Notes under the pieces: model-generated
The model's input: the letters and a program-made list of their open reading frames with translations, nothing else
What the model was told of the DNA's origin: nothing
Databases searched by the model: none
Part shown: positions 7,496-17,111 of the stretch, in pieces
Numbering within the stretch: position 1 is the stretch's first letter
How the letters are laid out: every line of letters starts with the position of its first letter
Program-made: the position numbers and the translations under genes
Source: Lachnospiraceae bacterium UBA3310
Lineage (GTDB): Bacteria > Bacillota > Clostridia > Lachnospirales > Lachnospiraceae
Reading direction: 5' to 3'
NCBI GenBank assembly: GCA_002361355.1
Contig: DESQ01000010.1
Coordinates: forward strand, 1-62,627
DNA: 62,627 bases

Positions 7496-9420
7496 TGAGT
7501 CGAAAGGGTGCACTGTTTTGTTTTCTGTTCATATGCGCTTCTCTGGGTCTGCTTCTTTTGTATGACAAATATGACCGGGCGGGTCTGCGCTTTTCCAGAG
7601 AGTCGGGATTCTATGAAGAGCCTTTTGAGCTGGAGCTTTCCGCTCCGGTGGGAACGAAAATCTATTATACGCTTGACGGTTCTGTGCCGGATGAACATGC
7701 GTTCTTGTACACAACTCCCATTGCAATAGACGATGCGACTTCGCACCCGAATGTGCATTCTATGCGGACGGATTTATCATATGAGACTACGATGGGAGGA
7801 ATTCCCTATCAACAGCCGGACTATCTCATTGATAAGTGCACGGTTGTCCGGGCGGCCTATCAGGATATGGACGGCAATTTTAACGACTTGAAAACAGAGA
7901 GTTACTTTATCGGCTATGACCAAAAAGCGGGTTATGCGGATATGAATGTGATCTCTATTGTGACAGACCCGGATAATTTATTTGATTATGACGACGGCAT
8001 CTACGTGTTCGGACGAAAATTCGACACGGAGCCTGATCAGGACGGAAATCCCGTTGAGGATCATGCAAACTTCATTCAGCACGGTTTCGAGTGGGAGAGG
8101 CCGGCGGATATACAGTTGTTTAATGCGGACAGACAGAGCGTGTTAAAGCAGTCCTGCGGCATCCGCATTCAGGGCGGCGGCAGCCGTGGCGGTCTGCCTA
8201 AAAGCCTGAATCTTTATGCGAGAGAAAATTACGGCATGGCGAAGCGGTTTTATGCGGATCTGTTCGGGACAGGTTATATGGCGGATACGTTGACGTTGTC
8301 TGCGGGAGGGCAGGATACGGTTGCCAAATTCAGGGATTTGTTTGTATCGACACTGACCAGGGACAGAAACTTTTGTACCATGAACTATGAGCCCTATGTG
8401 ATGTTTCTTGACGGCGAATACTGGGGTGTTTATTGGCTTACGGAAAGGTATACGGACGCCTATCTGGAACATTATTATGATGTGGACAAAGATAATGTCC
8501 TGATCGTCAAGAACGGTGTGCCGGAGGAGGAGAGCGATGAGGACTGGTCTGTCTATATCAGCATGATGAATTATCTGAATGATACGGATTTCTCTGCCTC
8601 CTCCAATTATGCGTCGCTGGGCGATGTGATTGATCTGCAAAGCTGTATGGATTATTATGCCACGGAAATTTATATTGCGCGCTATCTTGACTGGCCAGGC
8701 ACGAACGAGGCTTTCTGGAGGGTGCGTGATCCGGTGGAGAACGGCGGCGCGTATGAGGACGGTCGATGGCGGTGGATGCTGTTTGATGTAAATACCGGCT
8801 CCTTTGACACGGAACATATGGCCAGCGATACACTTGGCTATGCGATGGAGTACAGTCCCATATTTCACAATCTGTGCCAGAGCGACGAGTTTAAAGAAGC
8901 GTTCAGCGTTACGCTGATGGATTTTGCCAACGAAATTTTCTCGCCGACGAACACGGATCCCCTTATTTCGGGGCATCTCGACGGAATGGCGGAGACTCTT
9001 GACGTACATCATACAAGATTTTTCGGGCAGGATTACGCTTTCCGTCTGGAAGAGGAAATGGCGAATATCAAAACCTTCCTGGAGAATCGCAAATCTTATA
9101 TGATGGGATACCTGAAAGCGGATTTCGGACTGGAGGGTGTGCCTGCGCCGGTACGGATCGAGACCACGGATGCCCGTGCGGGAGGGGTTGTGCTAAATAC
9201 GATCACCCCCACTTTTGACGAAGAGGGAAAATGGCAGGGAGAATATTTCACGGATTATCCGGTTACTGTTTCGGTAACGGTCAACGAGGGGTATCGCTTT
9301 GCCGGATGGGAAGTGGATGCCGGCGAGGGTTATGAGAGTGCCGGTGAGATGTCGCTGGAATTGGAGGTGCCGGAAACCGGACTTTCCATAAAGGCGGTAT
9401 TTGAGGAAGAAACTCCTTGA
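7492..9420 (+). CDS. CotH kinase family protein, membrane-anchored (cassette 1)
   Basis: A 642-residue extracytoplasmic protein-kinase-like enzyme. The N-terminal signal anchor is at about residues 5-22. A chitobiase-C-terminal/Fn3-like domain follows (YYTLDGSVPD at 58-67). The CotH kinase core has GIRIQGGGSRGG from 223, FLDGEYWGVYWLTE from 305 and RWMLFDVNTGSF with Asp432, matching the CotH nucleotide and metal motifs. Residues about 585-642 form a Listeria-Bacteroides-type repeat (GYRFAGWEV), which usually marks cell-surface proteins. ATG 7492 overlaps the DUF4956 stop. Bacillus CotH phosphorylates spore-coat proteins; the target here is unknown. Confidence 0.88.
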   Translation: MMSRKGALFCFLFICASLGLLLLYDKYDRAGLRFSRESGFYEEPFELELSAPVGTKIYYTLDGSVPDEHAFLYTTPIAIDDATSHPNVHSMRTDLSYETTMGGIPYQQPDYLIDKCTVVRAAYQDMDGNFNDLKTESYFIGYDQKAGYADMNVISIVTDPDNLFDYDDGIYVFGRKFDTEPDQDGNPVEDHANFIQHGFEWERPADIQLFNADRQSVLKQSCGIRIQGGGSRGGLPKSLNLYARENYGMAKRFYADLFGTGYMADTLTLSAGGQDTVAKFRDLFVSTLTRDRNFCTMNYEPYVMFLDGEYWGVYWLTERYTDAYLEHYYDVDKDNVLIVKNGVPEEESDEDWSVYISMMNYLNDTDFSASSNYASLGDVIDLQSCMDYYATEIYIARYLDWPGTNEAFWRVRDPVENGGAYEDGRWRWMLFDVNTGSFDTEHMASDTLGYAMEYSPIFHNLCQSDEFKEAFSVTLMDFANEIFSPTNTDPLISGHLDGMAETLDVHHTRFFGQDYAFRLEEEMANIKTFLENRKSYMMGYLKADFGLEGVPAPVRIETTDARAGGVVLNTITPTFDEEGKWQGEYFTDYPVTVSVTVNEGYRFAGWEVDAGEGYESAGEMSLELEVPETGLSIKAVFEEETP

Positions 9421-9464
9421 CAATTCCGGCTTTCGATGCCAAAATGAAAAACAGCAATCATAGG

Positions 9465-9728
9465 CACAGACATTGAGGAAGACAGTACCCGATTTTTAAA
9501 AGTTGCAGCGAGCCGGTGACGGTGCAAGACCGGTACGAGTAGAGGATAGGGGAAAATCACTTCTGAGTTTCAGGCTGAACCTCCGCCATTTCCAGGGTGA
9601 AACAGTAGGCTTTGACGGCGTCCCTCCGTTATCGGGAACCGTATCGTCATTTTCGCATGACGGTACGTCGTAACAGGTGGTATTGCGGGAGCTTTGGCCT
9701 CGTCCTTTTACGGGACGGGGCTTTTTTT
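9465..9728 (+). promoter_or_regulatory. T-box leader for ileS, isoleucine specifier ATC
   Basis: This fills the gene-free stretch 9421-9801. It begins with the Stem I base near GAGGAAGACAGTA (9475-9487). The distal Stem I part follows, AGCGAGCCGGTGACGGTGCAAG. The specifier loop AAAATCACTTC has ATC at 9556-9558, and GTGAAACAGTAGGC lies in the Stem II/III region. The T-box element AGGTGGTATTGCGG is at 9675-9688. It ends in a strong terminator hairpin (GCCTCGTCC and its complement, 9697-9721) with a T7 run. Uncharged tRNA-Ile would pair with the specifier and the T-box and prevent termination. Confidence 0.93.
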
Positions 9729-9801
9729 GTGCGAGCGAGGAATGCGGAGCATTTCGAGCTGCTCATTTGCGCACGGATCAATGATAGAAAGGAAGGACAC
9801 T

Positions 9802-12800
9802 ATGTATCAAAAAGTTGACGCGAATCTGAATTTTGTGGACAGAGAGAAAGAGGTATGCCTTTTCTGGAAAGAAAACGATATTTTCAAGAAAAGTATGGAC
9901 TCTCGCAAGGACGGCCCTACTTATACCTTTTATGACGGGCCGCCGACGGCAAACGGCAAACCCCATATCGGACATGTACTGACCCGTGTTATCAAGGATA
10001 TGATTCCCAGGTACCGCACCATGAAAGGCTACATGGTGCCCAGAAAGGCGGGCTGGGACACCCACGGTCTTCCGGTGGAGCTTGAGGTGGAGAAACTTCT
10101 CGGGCTGGACGGCAAGGAGCAGATTGAGGAGTACGGGCTTGATCCGTTTATCAGTAAATGTAAGGAATCTGTATGGAAATATAAGGGCATGTGGGAGGAC
10201 TTTTCCGGTACGGTGGGTTTCTGGGCCGATATGGATGATCCTTACGTGACCTATCATGACGACTTTATCGAATCCGAGTGGTGGGCGCTCAAGCAGATCT
10301 GGGATAAGGGTCTGCTGTATAAGGGATTTAAGATTGTACCCTACTGCCCCCGCTGCGGTACGCCCCTGTCTTCCCATGAGGTGGCGCAGGGCTATAAGGC
10401 GGTGAAGGAGCGCTCCGCGATTGTCAGATTTAAGTTAAAAGATGAGGACGCCTATTTCCTGGCATGGACGACCACCCCCTGGACGCTGCCCTCCAACGTG
10501 GCGCTTTGTGTGAACCCCACGGAGACTTATGTGAAAGTGAAGGCGGCGGACGGGTATGTCTATTATCTGGCGCAGGCACTTGCGGATACCGTGCTCGGCA
10601 AACTTGCCGGGGAGGGAAAACCGGCTTATGAGGTGCTGGAGACTTACGTGGGCACGGATCTGGAGCGAAAGGAATATGAGCCTCTCTTTGCCTGTGCGGG
10701 CGAGGCGGCTGCTAAACAGAAAAAGAAGGGCCATTTTGTGACCTGCGACAATTACGTTACCATGACGGACGGTACTGGTATCGTGCATATCGCGCCCGCC
10801 TTCGGTGAGGACGACGCGCAGGTCGGCCGTAAATATGACCTTCCCTTTGTGCAGTTTGTAGACGGCAAGGGAAATATGACCGAAGAGACGCCCTATGCCG
10901 GCCTGTTTGTGAAGAAGGCGGATCCGGAGGTTTTGAAAGATCTGGACAAGGAGGGGAAACTTTTCGACGCGCCCAAGTTTGAGCATGATTATCCTTTCTG
11001 CTGGCGCTGTGACACGCCTCTGATCTACTATGCCCGCGAGTCCTGGTTTATCAAGATGACGGCGGTTCGCGATGATCTGGTGAGAAACAATAAGACGGTC
11101 AACTGGATCCCGGAATCCATCGGCGAGGGGCGTTTTGGCAACTGGCTGGAAAATATTCAGGACTGGGGCATCTCCAGGAATCGTTACTGGGGCACGCCTT
11201 TAAACGTGTGGGAGTGCGAAGAATGCGGCCACATGGAAGCCATCGGTTCCCGTGAAGAACTGGAGAAAATGAGCGGAAACGAGGCGGCGAAGACGGTGGA
11301 GCTGCACAGGCCTTATATCGACGAAATCACCTGTACTTGTCCAAAGTGCGGTAAGACCATGAAGCGTGTGCCGGAGGTGATTGACTGCTGGTTTGATTCC
11401 GGGGCCATGCCTTTTGCACAGCACCATTATCCTTTTGAAAATAAAGAGCTGTTTGACAGCCAATTCCCGGCGCAGTTTATCTCCGAGGCGGTAGATCAGA
11501 CCCGTGGCTGGTTCTATTCCCTGATGGCGGAATCGACGCTTTTGTTTAACCGCGCGCCCTTTGAGAACGTGATCGTGCTGGGGCATGTGCAGGATGAGAA
11601 CGGGCAGAAGATGAGCAAGAGTAAGGGGAATGCGGTAGATCCTTTTGAGGCGCTTGAAACCTACGGCGCGGATGCGATCCGCTGGTATTTCTACATCAAT
11701 TCGGCGCCCTGGCTGCCCAACCGTTTCCACGGCAAGGCGGTGCAGGAGGGACAGCGCAAGTTCCTTGGCACGCTCTGGAATACCTATGCCTTCTTCGTGC
11801 TCTATGCCAATATTGATCACTTCGATGCGACGAAATACAGTCTGGACTACGACAGGCTTCCCGTTATGGACAAGTGGCTGTTGTCCAAGTTGAATACGGC
11901 GATCCGGGAGGTGGACGACAACCTTGACAACTACAGAATCCCTGAGGCGGCAAGGGTGTTAGATAACTTTGTGGACGAGATGAGTAACTGGTATGTCAGA
12001 AGAAGCCGCGAGCGTTTCTGGGCAAAGGGAATGGAACAGGATAAGATCAATGCCTATATGACGCTGTACACAGCCCTTGTGAATATCTGCAAGTGTGCCG
12101 CACCCATGATCCCCTTCATGACGGAGGAAATCTACCGCAATCTGGTGTGCAGCATCGATCAAGAAGCGCCGGAGAGCATTCATTTGTGCGACTTCCCGAA
12201 GGCGGACGAGAAGATGATCGACAAGAAGCTGGAGGATTCCATGGAGGAAGTCTTGAAGATCGTAGTTATGGGTCGGGCGGCCCGCAACACGGCGAATATC
12301 AAGAACCGACAGCCCATCGGCATCATGTATGTGAAGGCGGAGGCAGTTCTCGACGGCTTTTATCAGGAAATCATCAAGGACGAGCTGAACGTGAAACAGA
12401 TCGTGTTCTCCGACGATGTGTCGGCGTTTACGACTTACAGCTTCAAGCCCCAGCTTAAGACCGTCGGCCCGAAATACGGAAAACAGCTCGGCGGCATTAA
12501 GGCTTATCTGTCCGCGGTGGACGGCAGCGCCGCCATGGAGACATTGAAGACGGAAGGAAAGCTTACTTTTAACGTGGACGGTACGGAAGTCGCCCTTGCC
12601 GAAGAAGACCTGCTGATTGATATGGCACAGAAAGAAGGGTTTGTGGCGGAAGCAGACAACTATGTGAGCGTAGTGCTCGACACGAACCTGACGGAGGAGC
12701 TGATTGAGGAGGGCTTTGTCTACGAGATCATCAGCAAGATCCAGACCATGAGAAAAGATGCGGACTTTGAGGTGATGGATCACATCAGGGTTTCCCTTAA

Positions 12801-12957
12801 CGGGAACGAAAAAGTGGCGCAGATCGCCGCGAAGAACGAGGCGATGATTGCCGGAAAGGTGCTGGCTGACAGCATTGGCACGGGAGAGAGTCTTGCGGTT
12901 ACGAAGGAGTGGAACGTGAACGGGGAGAAGGTTACCATTGGTGTGGAAAAAGTATAA
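9802..12957 (+). CDS. ileS: isoleucyl-tRNA synthetase, eukaryote-like type
   Basis: A 1051-residue class I synthetase that charges tRNA-Ile in the cytosol. HIGH is at residues 55-58 and KMSKS at 603-607. The editing (CP1) domain lies between them, with TTPWTLPSN. FYDGPPTANGKPHIGH and GWDTHGLPVELEVEK are typical of the long IleRS2 form shared with eukaryotes, a form often less sensitive to mupirocin. The usual bacterial form reads DGPPYANGDIHIGH. ATG 9802 has AAGGAAGGA just upstream. It is controlled by the T-box leader above. The 3' end overlaps the start of the next gene by about 17-20 bases. Confidence 0.96.
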   Translation: MYQKVDANLNFVDREKEVCLFWKENDIFKKSMDSRKDGPTYTFYDGPPTANGKPHIGHVLTRVIKDMIPRYRTMKGYMVPRKAGWDTHGLPVELEVEKLLGLDGKEQIEEYGLDPFISKCKESVWKYKGMWEDFSGTVGFWADMDDPYVTYHDDFIESEWWALKQIWDKGLLYKGFKIVPYCPRCGTPLSSHEVAQGYKAVKERSAIVRFKLKDEDAYFLAWTTTPWTLPSNVALCVNPTETYVKVKAADGYVYYLAQALADTVLGKLAGEGKPAYEVLETYVGTDLERKEYEPLFACAGEAAAKQKKKGHFVTCDNYVTMTDGTGIVHIAPAFGEDDAQVGRKYDLPFVQFVDGKGNMTEETPYAGLFVKKADPEVLKDLDKEGKLFDAPKFEHDYPFCWRCDTPLIYYARESWFIKMTAVRDDLVRNNKTVNWIPESIGEGRFGNWLENIQDWGISRNRYWGTPLNVWECEECGHMEAIGSREELEKMSGNEAAKTVELHRPYIDEITCTCPKCGKTMKRVPEVIDCWFDSGAMPFAQHHYPFENKELFDSQFPAQFISEAVDQTRGWFYSLMAESTLLFNRAPFENVIVLGHVQDENGQKMSKSKGNAVDPFEALETYGADAIRWYFYINSAPWLPNRFHGKAVQEGQRKFLGTLWNTYAFFVLYANIDHFDATKYSLDYDRLPVMDKWLLSKLNTAIREVDDNLDNYRIPEAARVLDNFVDEMSNWYVRRSRERFWAKGMEQDKINAYMTLYTALVNICKCAAPMIPFMTEEIYRNLVCSIDQEAPESIHLCDFPKADEKMIDKKLEDSMEEVLKIVVMGRAARNTANIKNRQPIGIMYVKAEAVLDGFYQEIIKDELNVKQIVFSDDVSAFTTYSFKPQLKTVGPKYGKQLGGIKAYLSAVDGSAAMETLKTEGKLTFNVDGTEVALAEEDLLIDMAQKEGFVAEADNYVSVVLDTNLTEELIEEGFVYEIISKIQTMRKDADFEVMDHIRVSLNGNEKVAQIAAKNEAMIAGKVLADSIGTGESLAVTKEWNVNGEKVTIGVEKV

Positions 12958-14397
12958 CGGCAGAATCATTGCCGTATGTGCCGTGATCCTTATGCTCGGC
13001 ATGACAGGCTTCTTTGCGGGCCGCGGGGCGGAGCGTGAGGGAACACAGGAGGAACAGCAAAGCGATACGGCGGCGGAGCAGGAGCAGCAAACTCCTGCTC
13101 CTGTTGTCGTGGAACCGGATAGCACAGAAGCCGGGCAGGCCGGCTTAGGTGCAGCGGACGCTTCGGAAGCCGGAACTTCGGGTGAGGCAGAGCATGATTT
13201 TGCTCCGGTGTCTTATGACTTGTCGAAAATCCCTGCTATGGAAAACAGGATGTATGCCGCATGGGAAGGGAACATTTATTACCGGCAGTATTCTGATGAA
13301 GATAAAGAGGATGGCGGGCTGTGGGCGCATTTTATATTGTAAATGGCAGAATCTATTCTCAAAAAGTAACGGAGGCTGATGACGGCGATCAAAAAGTGGC
13401 GCAGGGGATTGTCTATTCCTGTGCGTTGGACGGAAGTGATGTGGAGGAATATGACGCCTGCACGGTGCTTGATGTGAGGGGAGACAGGATTGTCTGCGCG
13501 ACGGATGGGAACGGGATTGCGTGGATCGACGGACGGGACGGTCAGGAGCATATTCTGATACCGGAGAATAAAATGCAGGAGCGCGTGGGGTATCTTAAAG
13601 AGTATCTGGACGCCACGGAGGAAGAGGTGTTTTTTTCTCAAATTACGGAGAACGGGTCGGAATCGTATGCGCCTTATGATCTGACACTGTGCAGCGTGGA
13701 TTACCAGGGGAAGGTCAAGGAGCTGGCGACGGTTACTGAACAGGAGTATGTGGATTGCCTGAGGGATGATTATTTGGACTCTGCGCTTTATATTCCCTGT
13801 TTTCAAATACGGGAGGATGAACTGTATTTTTCCGTGGGCGCTACCAACGGGAATGCAGCAATGTATTCCGGCGGAATGATCTACCGGGTGAAAAAGGACG
13901 GAAGCGGTCTTGTCCGGCTTGTGGATTTCTCTCCCGCGAAACGTTTTTATCTGTACGACGACGGTGGAAACAGTGTGTTGTATTATAGAGACTCATGGAC
14001 ATCAGATGATATGCAGCAGATTGTTCTGCAGGGAAAGGCAGTTGACGGCATTATACTACGGGATGCGGATCAGACCTTTTATGATAAACCGTGGGGTTAC
14101 AGGTGTAACGGTGCCGACGAGATACTGTTTTATCCGGACACTTCCGGTGTCTGTTATGTGCTGCTAACTTCGGAGGAAAGTGAGGGGCTGGGTATCAGGA
14201 CGTATGTGGACGGAGACAAGATGCAGCAGATTGAGGATATAGAATATCTGGACGGAAGGCTGTTTTTTACGGTGACGGATCTGGCCTACAGCGAGGAGTA
14301 CAGTCAGGGATGGAGGGACGGTTATGAGCGCGGCAGGAGCGTGTGTTATTGTAAAGACATGGAGAGCGGAGAAATCCGTGTGCTCTATGAATACTGA
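12941..14397 (+). pseudogene. DUF5050-like membrane-anchored protein, frameshifted
   Basis: Extracytoplasmic protein of unknown function. An N-terminal anchor (residues 8-26, IIAVCAVILMLGMTGFFAGR) is followed by a low-complexity Glu/Gln/Thr linker. Repeated beta-propeller-like blades come next (NIYYRQY, FYIVNGRIYSQ, IVYSCALDGSDV, MIYRVKKDGSGL, DGRLFFTVTD). The frame breaks near 13323. The first frame reads GGLWAHFIL and stops at 13342, while the homologous continuation FYIVNGRIY lies one frame over. A single missing G in the GGG at 13323-13325 explains it. The GTG/TTG start overlaps the end of ileS. Inactivation or sequencing error are both possible. Confidence 0.72.
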
Positions 14398-14517
14398 CTG
14401 CGGATGAAAAATTTTAATTTTCAATCTTTATATGGTCAAATGCGGCGATTGGAGCTATAATAGAAAGGAATGTAATAAGACTTGTCTGACACAGGAGTCA
14501 ACCAGAAGGAGGAAGAA

Positions 14518-17034
14518 ATGATTAAAAAAGCACCGGCAACAACTTTTGATACAGAGCTTTTTAAGAGAAGCGTCTTATACAATGTAAAGACTCTTTACAG
14601 GAAGACGCTGGAAGAGGCGACGGATCAGCAGATCTTTCAGGCGGTGTCCTATGCGATCAAGGACGCCATTGTAGATCAGTGGTTAAAGACCCAGAAAGAG
14701 TATGACAAACAGGATCCCAAGATGGTTTACTATCTGTCCATGGAGTTTTTGATGGGCCGTGCCCTGGGTAACAACATGATCAATTTACAGGCATACAAGG
14801 CGGTGGAACAGGCGCTTGAAGAACTTGGCATCGACATCAACGTGGTGGAGGATCAGGAGCCCGATGCGGCTTTAGGAAACGGCGGCCTGGGACGACTGGC
14901 GGCCTGCTTCCTGGACTCTCTGGCAACGCTTGGCTACGCGGCTTACGGCTGTGGTATCCGGTACCGTTACGGTATGTTCAAACAGGAGATCAGGGACGGC
15001 TATCAGGTGGAGGTGCCGGACAACTGGTTGAAAGACGGCAATCCCTTTGAACTGCGCCGACCGGAGTATGCGAAAGAGGTTCGTTTCGGCGGCTATGTAA
15101 ATGTCTATGTGGATGAGAACGGCAGAAACAACTTTAAGCAGGAGGGTTATCAGGCTGTGACGGCGATCCCTTATGATCTGCCGGTTGTGGGTTATGGCAA
15201 CGGTATCGTCAACACGCTTCGTATCTGGGATGCGGAGCCGGTGAACTGTTTCCAGCTTGATTCTTTTGACAAGGGCGATTATCAGAAGGCAGTGGAGCAG
15301 GAGAACCTTGCGAGAAACATCGTGGAGGTGCTTTATCCCAACGATAACCATTATGCGGGCAAGGAACTGCGCTTAAAACAGCAGTATTTCTTCATCTCGG
15401 CATCGGTACAGGAAGCTGTGGCGAAGTACATGAGAAAACATAAGGATATCAAAAAGTTCTATGAGAAGGTAACGTTTCAGTTAAACGATACGCATCCCAC
15501 TGTGGCGATCGCGGAGCTGATGCGCATTTTGATGGATGAGTACTATCTGACATGGGACGAGGCGTGGGAGGTGACCACGAAGACCTGTGCATATACCAAC
15601 CACACGATTATGTCTGAGGCGCTTGAAAAATGGCCGATTGAGCTTTTCTCCAGACTGCTTCCCAGAGTCTATCAGATCGTGGAGGAGATCAACCGCCGTT
15701 TCATCGCGAGAATCGAGCAGATGTATCCCGGCAATCATGAGAAAGTCAGAAAGATGGCGATCATCTATGACGGCCAGGTAAAGATGGCGCATCTGGCAAT
15801 TGCGGCGGGCTACTCTGTAAACGGTGTGGCAAGATTACATACGGAAATTTTGAAGAATCAGGAGCTTAAGGATTTCTACGAGATGATGCCTGAGAAGTTT
15901 AACAATAAAACCAACGGCATCACCCAGAGACGTTTCCTCCTGCACGCGAACCCGCTGCTTGCCGACTGGGTGACCGATCATGTGGGTAACGACTGGATCA
16001 CGGATCTGCCAAAGATCAATAAGTTAAAAATCTATGCCGACGACGAGAAGGCACAGCAGGAATTTATGAATATCAAATACCAGAACAAGGTGCGTCTGGC
16101 ACAGTACATTATGGAGCACAATGGTATCGAGGTAAATCCCCGTTCCATCTTTGATGTACAGGTAAAGCGTCTGCATGAATACAAGCGTCAGCTTTTAAAT
16201 ATCCTGCATGTGATGTATCTCTACAATGAACTGAAAGAGCATCCGGATATGGAGTTCTATCCGAGAACCTTTATCTTTGGCGCGAAGGCGGCTGCAGGTT
16301 ACAAGAATGCGAAACTGACCATTAAGCTGATCAACTCCGTGGCGGATGTGATAAACAACGATCCCGCCATCAACGGAAAGATCAAGGTGGTATTTATTGA
16401 GAACTACCGTGTGTCCAACGCGGAGATCATCTTTGCGGCGGCGGATGTGTCCGAGCAGATTTCCACAGCCAGCAAGGAGGCTTCCGGCACGGGTAACATG
16501 AAGTTCATGTTAAACGGTGCGCTGACCATCGGCACGATGGACGGTGCAAACGTGGAAATCGTTGAGGAAGTGGGCGCGGAGAACGCATTTATCTTCGGCC
16601 TTTCATCCGATGAAGTAATCAACTACGAGAATCATGGCGGCTATGATCCCACAGAGATCTTTAACAATGATCCTGATGTGAGAAAGGTTTTGATGCAGTT
16701 GATCAACGGCACCTATGCGCCGGGTGATCCCGACTTGTTCCGCTCTCTTTACAACTCTCTCTTAAATACGCAGAGCACCTCAAAGGCGGACACATACTTT
16801 ATCCTGAAGGATTTCAAGGCATATGCGGAGGCGCAGAAGAAGGTGGAGGCCGCATACAGAAATGAGAAGGGCTGGGCAAGGAGCGCTATTTTAAACGTGG
16901 CATGTTCCGGCAAGTTTACTTCTGACAGAACCATTCAGGAGTATGTGGATGAGATCTGGAAGTTAGACAAGGTAGTGCTTCCCAAGGAGCCTGTGACGAC
17001 AGCGCCCGTGACAAAGAGAACCGTAAAAGCATAA
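14518..17034 (+). CDS. glgP: glycogen/maltodextrin phosphorylase
   Basis: An 838-residue GT35 enzyme that releases glucose-1-phosphate from alpha-1,4-glucans, using pyridoxal phosphate. The PLP-binding segment EASGTGNMKFMLNGALTIG contains the Schiff-base Lys at residue 662. The N-terminal half has LGNGGLGRLAACFLDS, QLNDTHP and KRLHEYKRQLL, the core sugar and phosphate contacts. ATG 14518 is preceded by AAGGAGGAAG at 14507-14516; the in-frame TTG at 14482 has no such site. The gene is followed by a clear terminator and seems to be a single unit. Length is normal for the family. Confidence 0.95.
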   Translation: MIKKAPATTFDTELFKRSVLYNVKTLYRKTLEEATDQQIFQAVSYAIKDAIVDQWLKTQKEYDKQDPKMVYYLSMEFLMGRALGNNMINLQAYKAVEQALEELGIDINVVEDQEPDAALGNGGLGRLAACFLDSLATLGYAAYGCGIRYRYGMFKQEIRDGYQVEVPDNWLKDGNPFELRRPEYAKEVRFGGYVNVYVDENGRNNFKQEGYQAVTAIPYDLPVVGYGNGIVNTLRIWDAEPVNCFQLDSFDKGDYQKAVEQENLARNIVEVLYPNDNHYAGKELRLKQQYFFISASVQEAVAKYMRKHKDIKKFYEKVTFQLNDTHPTVAIAELMRILMDEYYLTWDEAWEVTTKTCAYTNHTIMSEALEKWPIELFSRLLPRVYQIVEEINRRFIARIEQMYPGNHEKVRKMAIIYDGQVKMAHLAIAAGYSVNGVARLHTEILKNQELKDFYEMMPEKFNNKTNGITQRRFLLHANPLLADWVTDHVGNDWITDLPKINKLKIYADDEKAQQEFMNIKYQNKVRLAQYIMEHNGIEVNPRSIFDVQVKRLHEYKRQLLNILHVMYLYNELKEHPDMEFYPRTFIFGAKAAAGYKNAKLTIKLINSVADVINNDPAINGKIKVVFIENYRVSNAEIIFAAADVSEQISTASKEASGTGNMKFMLNGALTIGTMDGANVEIVEEVGAENAFIFGLSSDEVINYENHGGYDPTEIFNNDPDVRKVLMQLINGTYAPGDPDLFRSLYNSLLNTQSTSKADTYFILKDFKAYAEAQKKVEAAYRNEKGWARSAILNVACSGKFTSDRTIQEYVDEIWKLDKVVLPKEPVTTAPVTKRTVKA

Positions 17035-17060
17035 ATATTAGATTATAGTATTCAGAGAAG

Positions 17061-17093
17061 GCCTCCTTCGGCTTATGGGAAGGAGGCTTTTTT
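17061..17093 (+). terminator. terminator after glycogen phosphorylase
   Basis: GCCTCCTT (17061-17068) pairs with AAGGAGGC (17080-17087), followed by a T6 run: a standard rho-independent terminator 27 bases after the stop codon. Confidence 0.9.
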
Positions 17094-17111
17094 CAAAAGA
17101 GAGGTTATGGC

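Noticed and set aside
8143..9012. Minus-strand open frame of about 290 codons
   Set aside because: Antisense to the CotH core motifs; composition is typical of a shadow frame and no ribosome site fits.
9440..9728. Cobalamin or SAM riboswitch in the ileS leader
   Set aside because: The GGTGGTATTGCGG element, the ATC specifier and the position before a tRNA synthetase gene identify a T-box.
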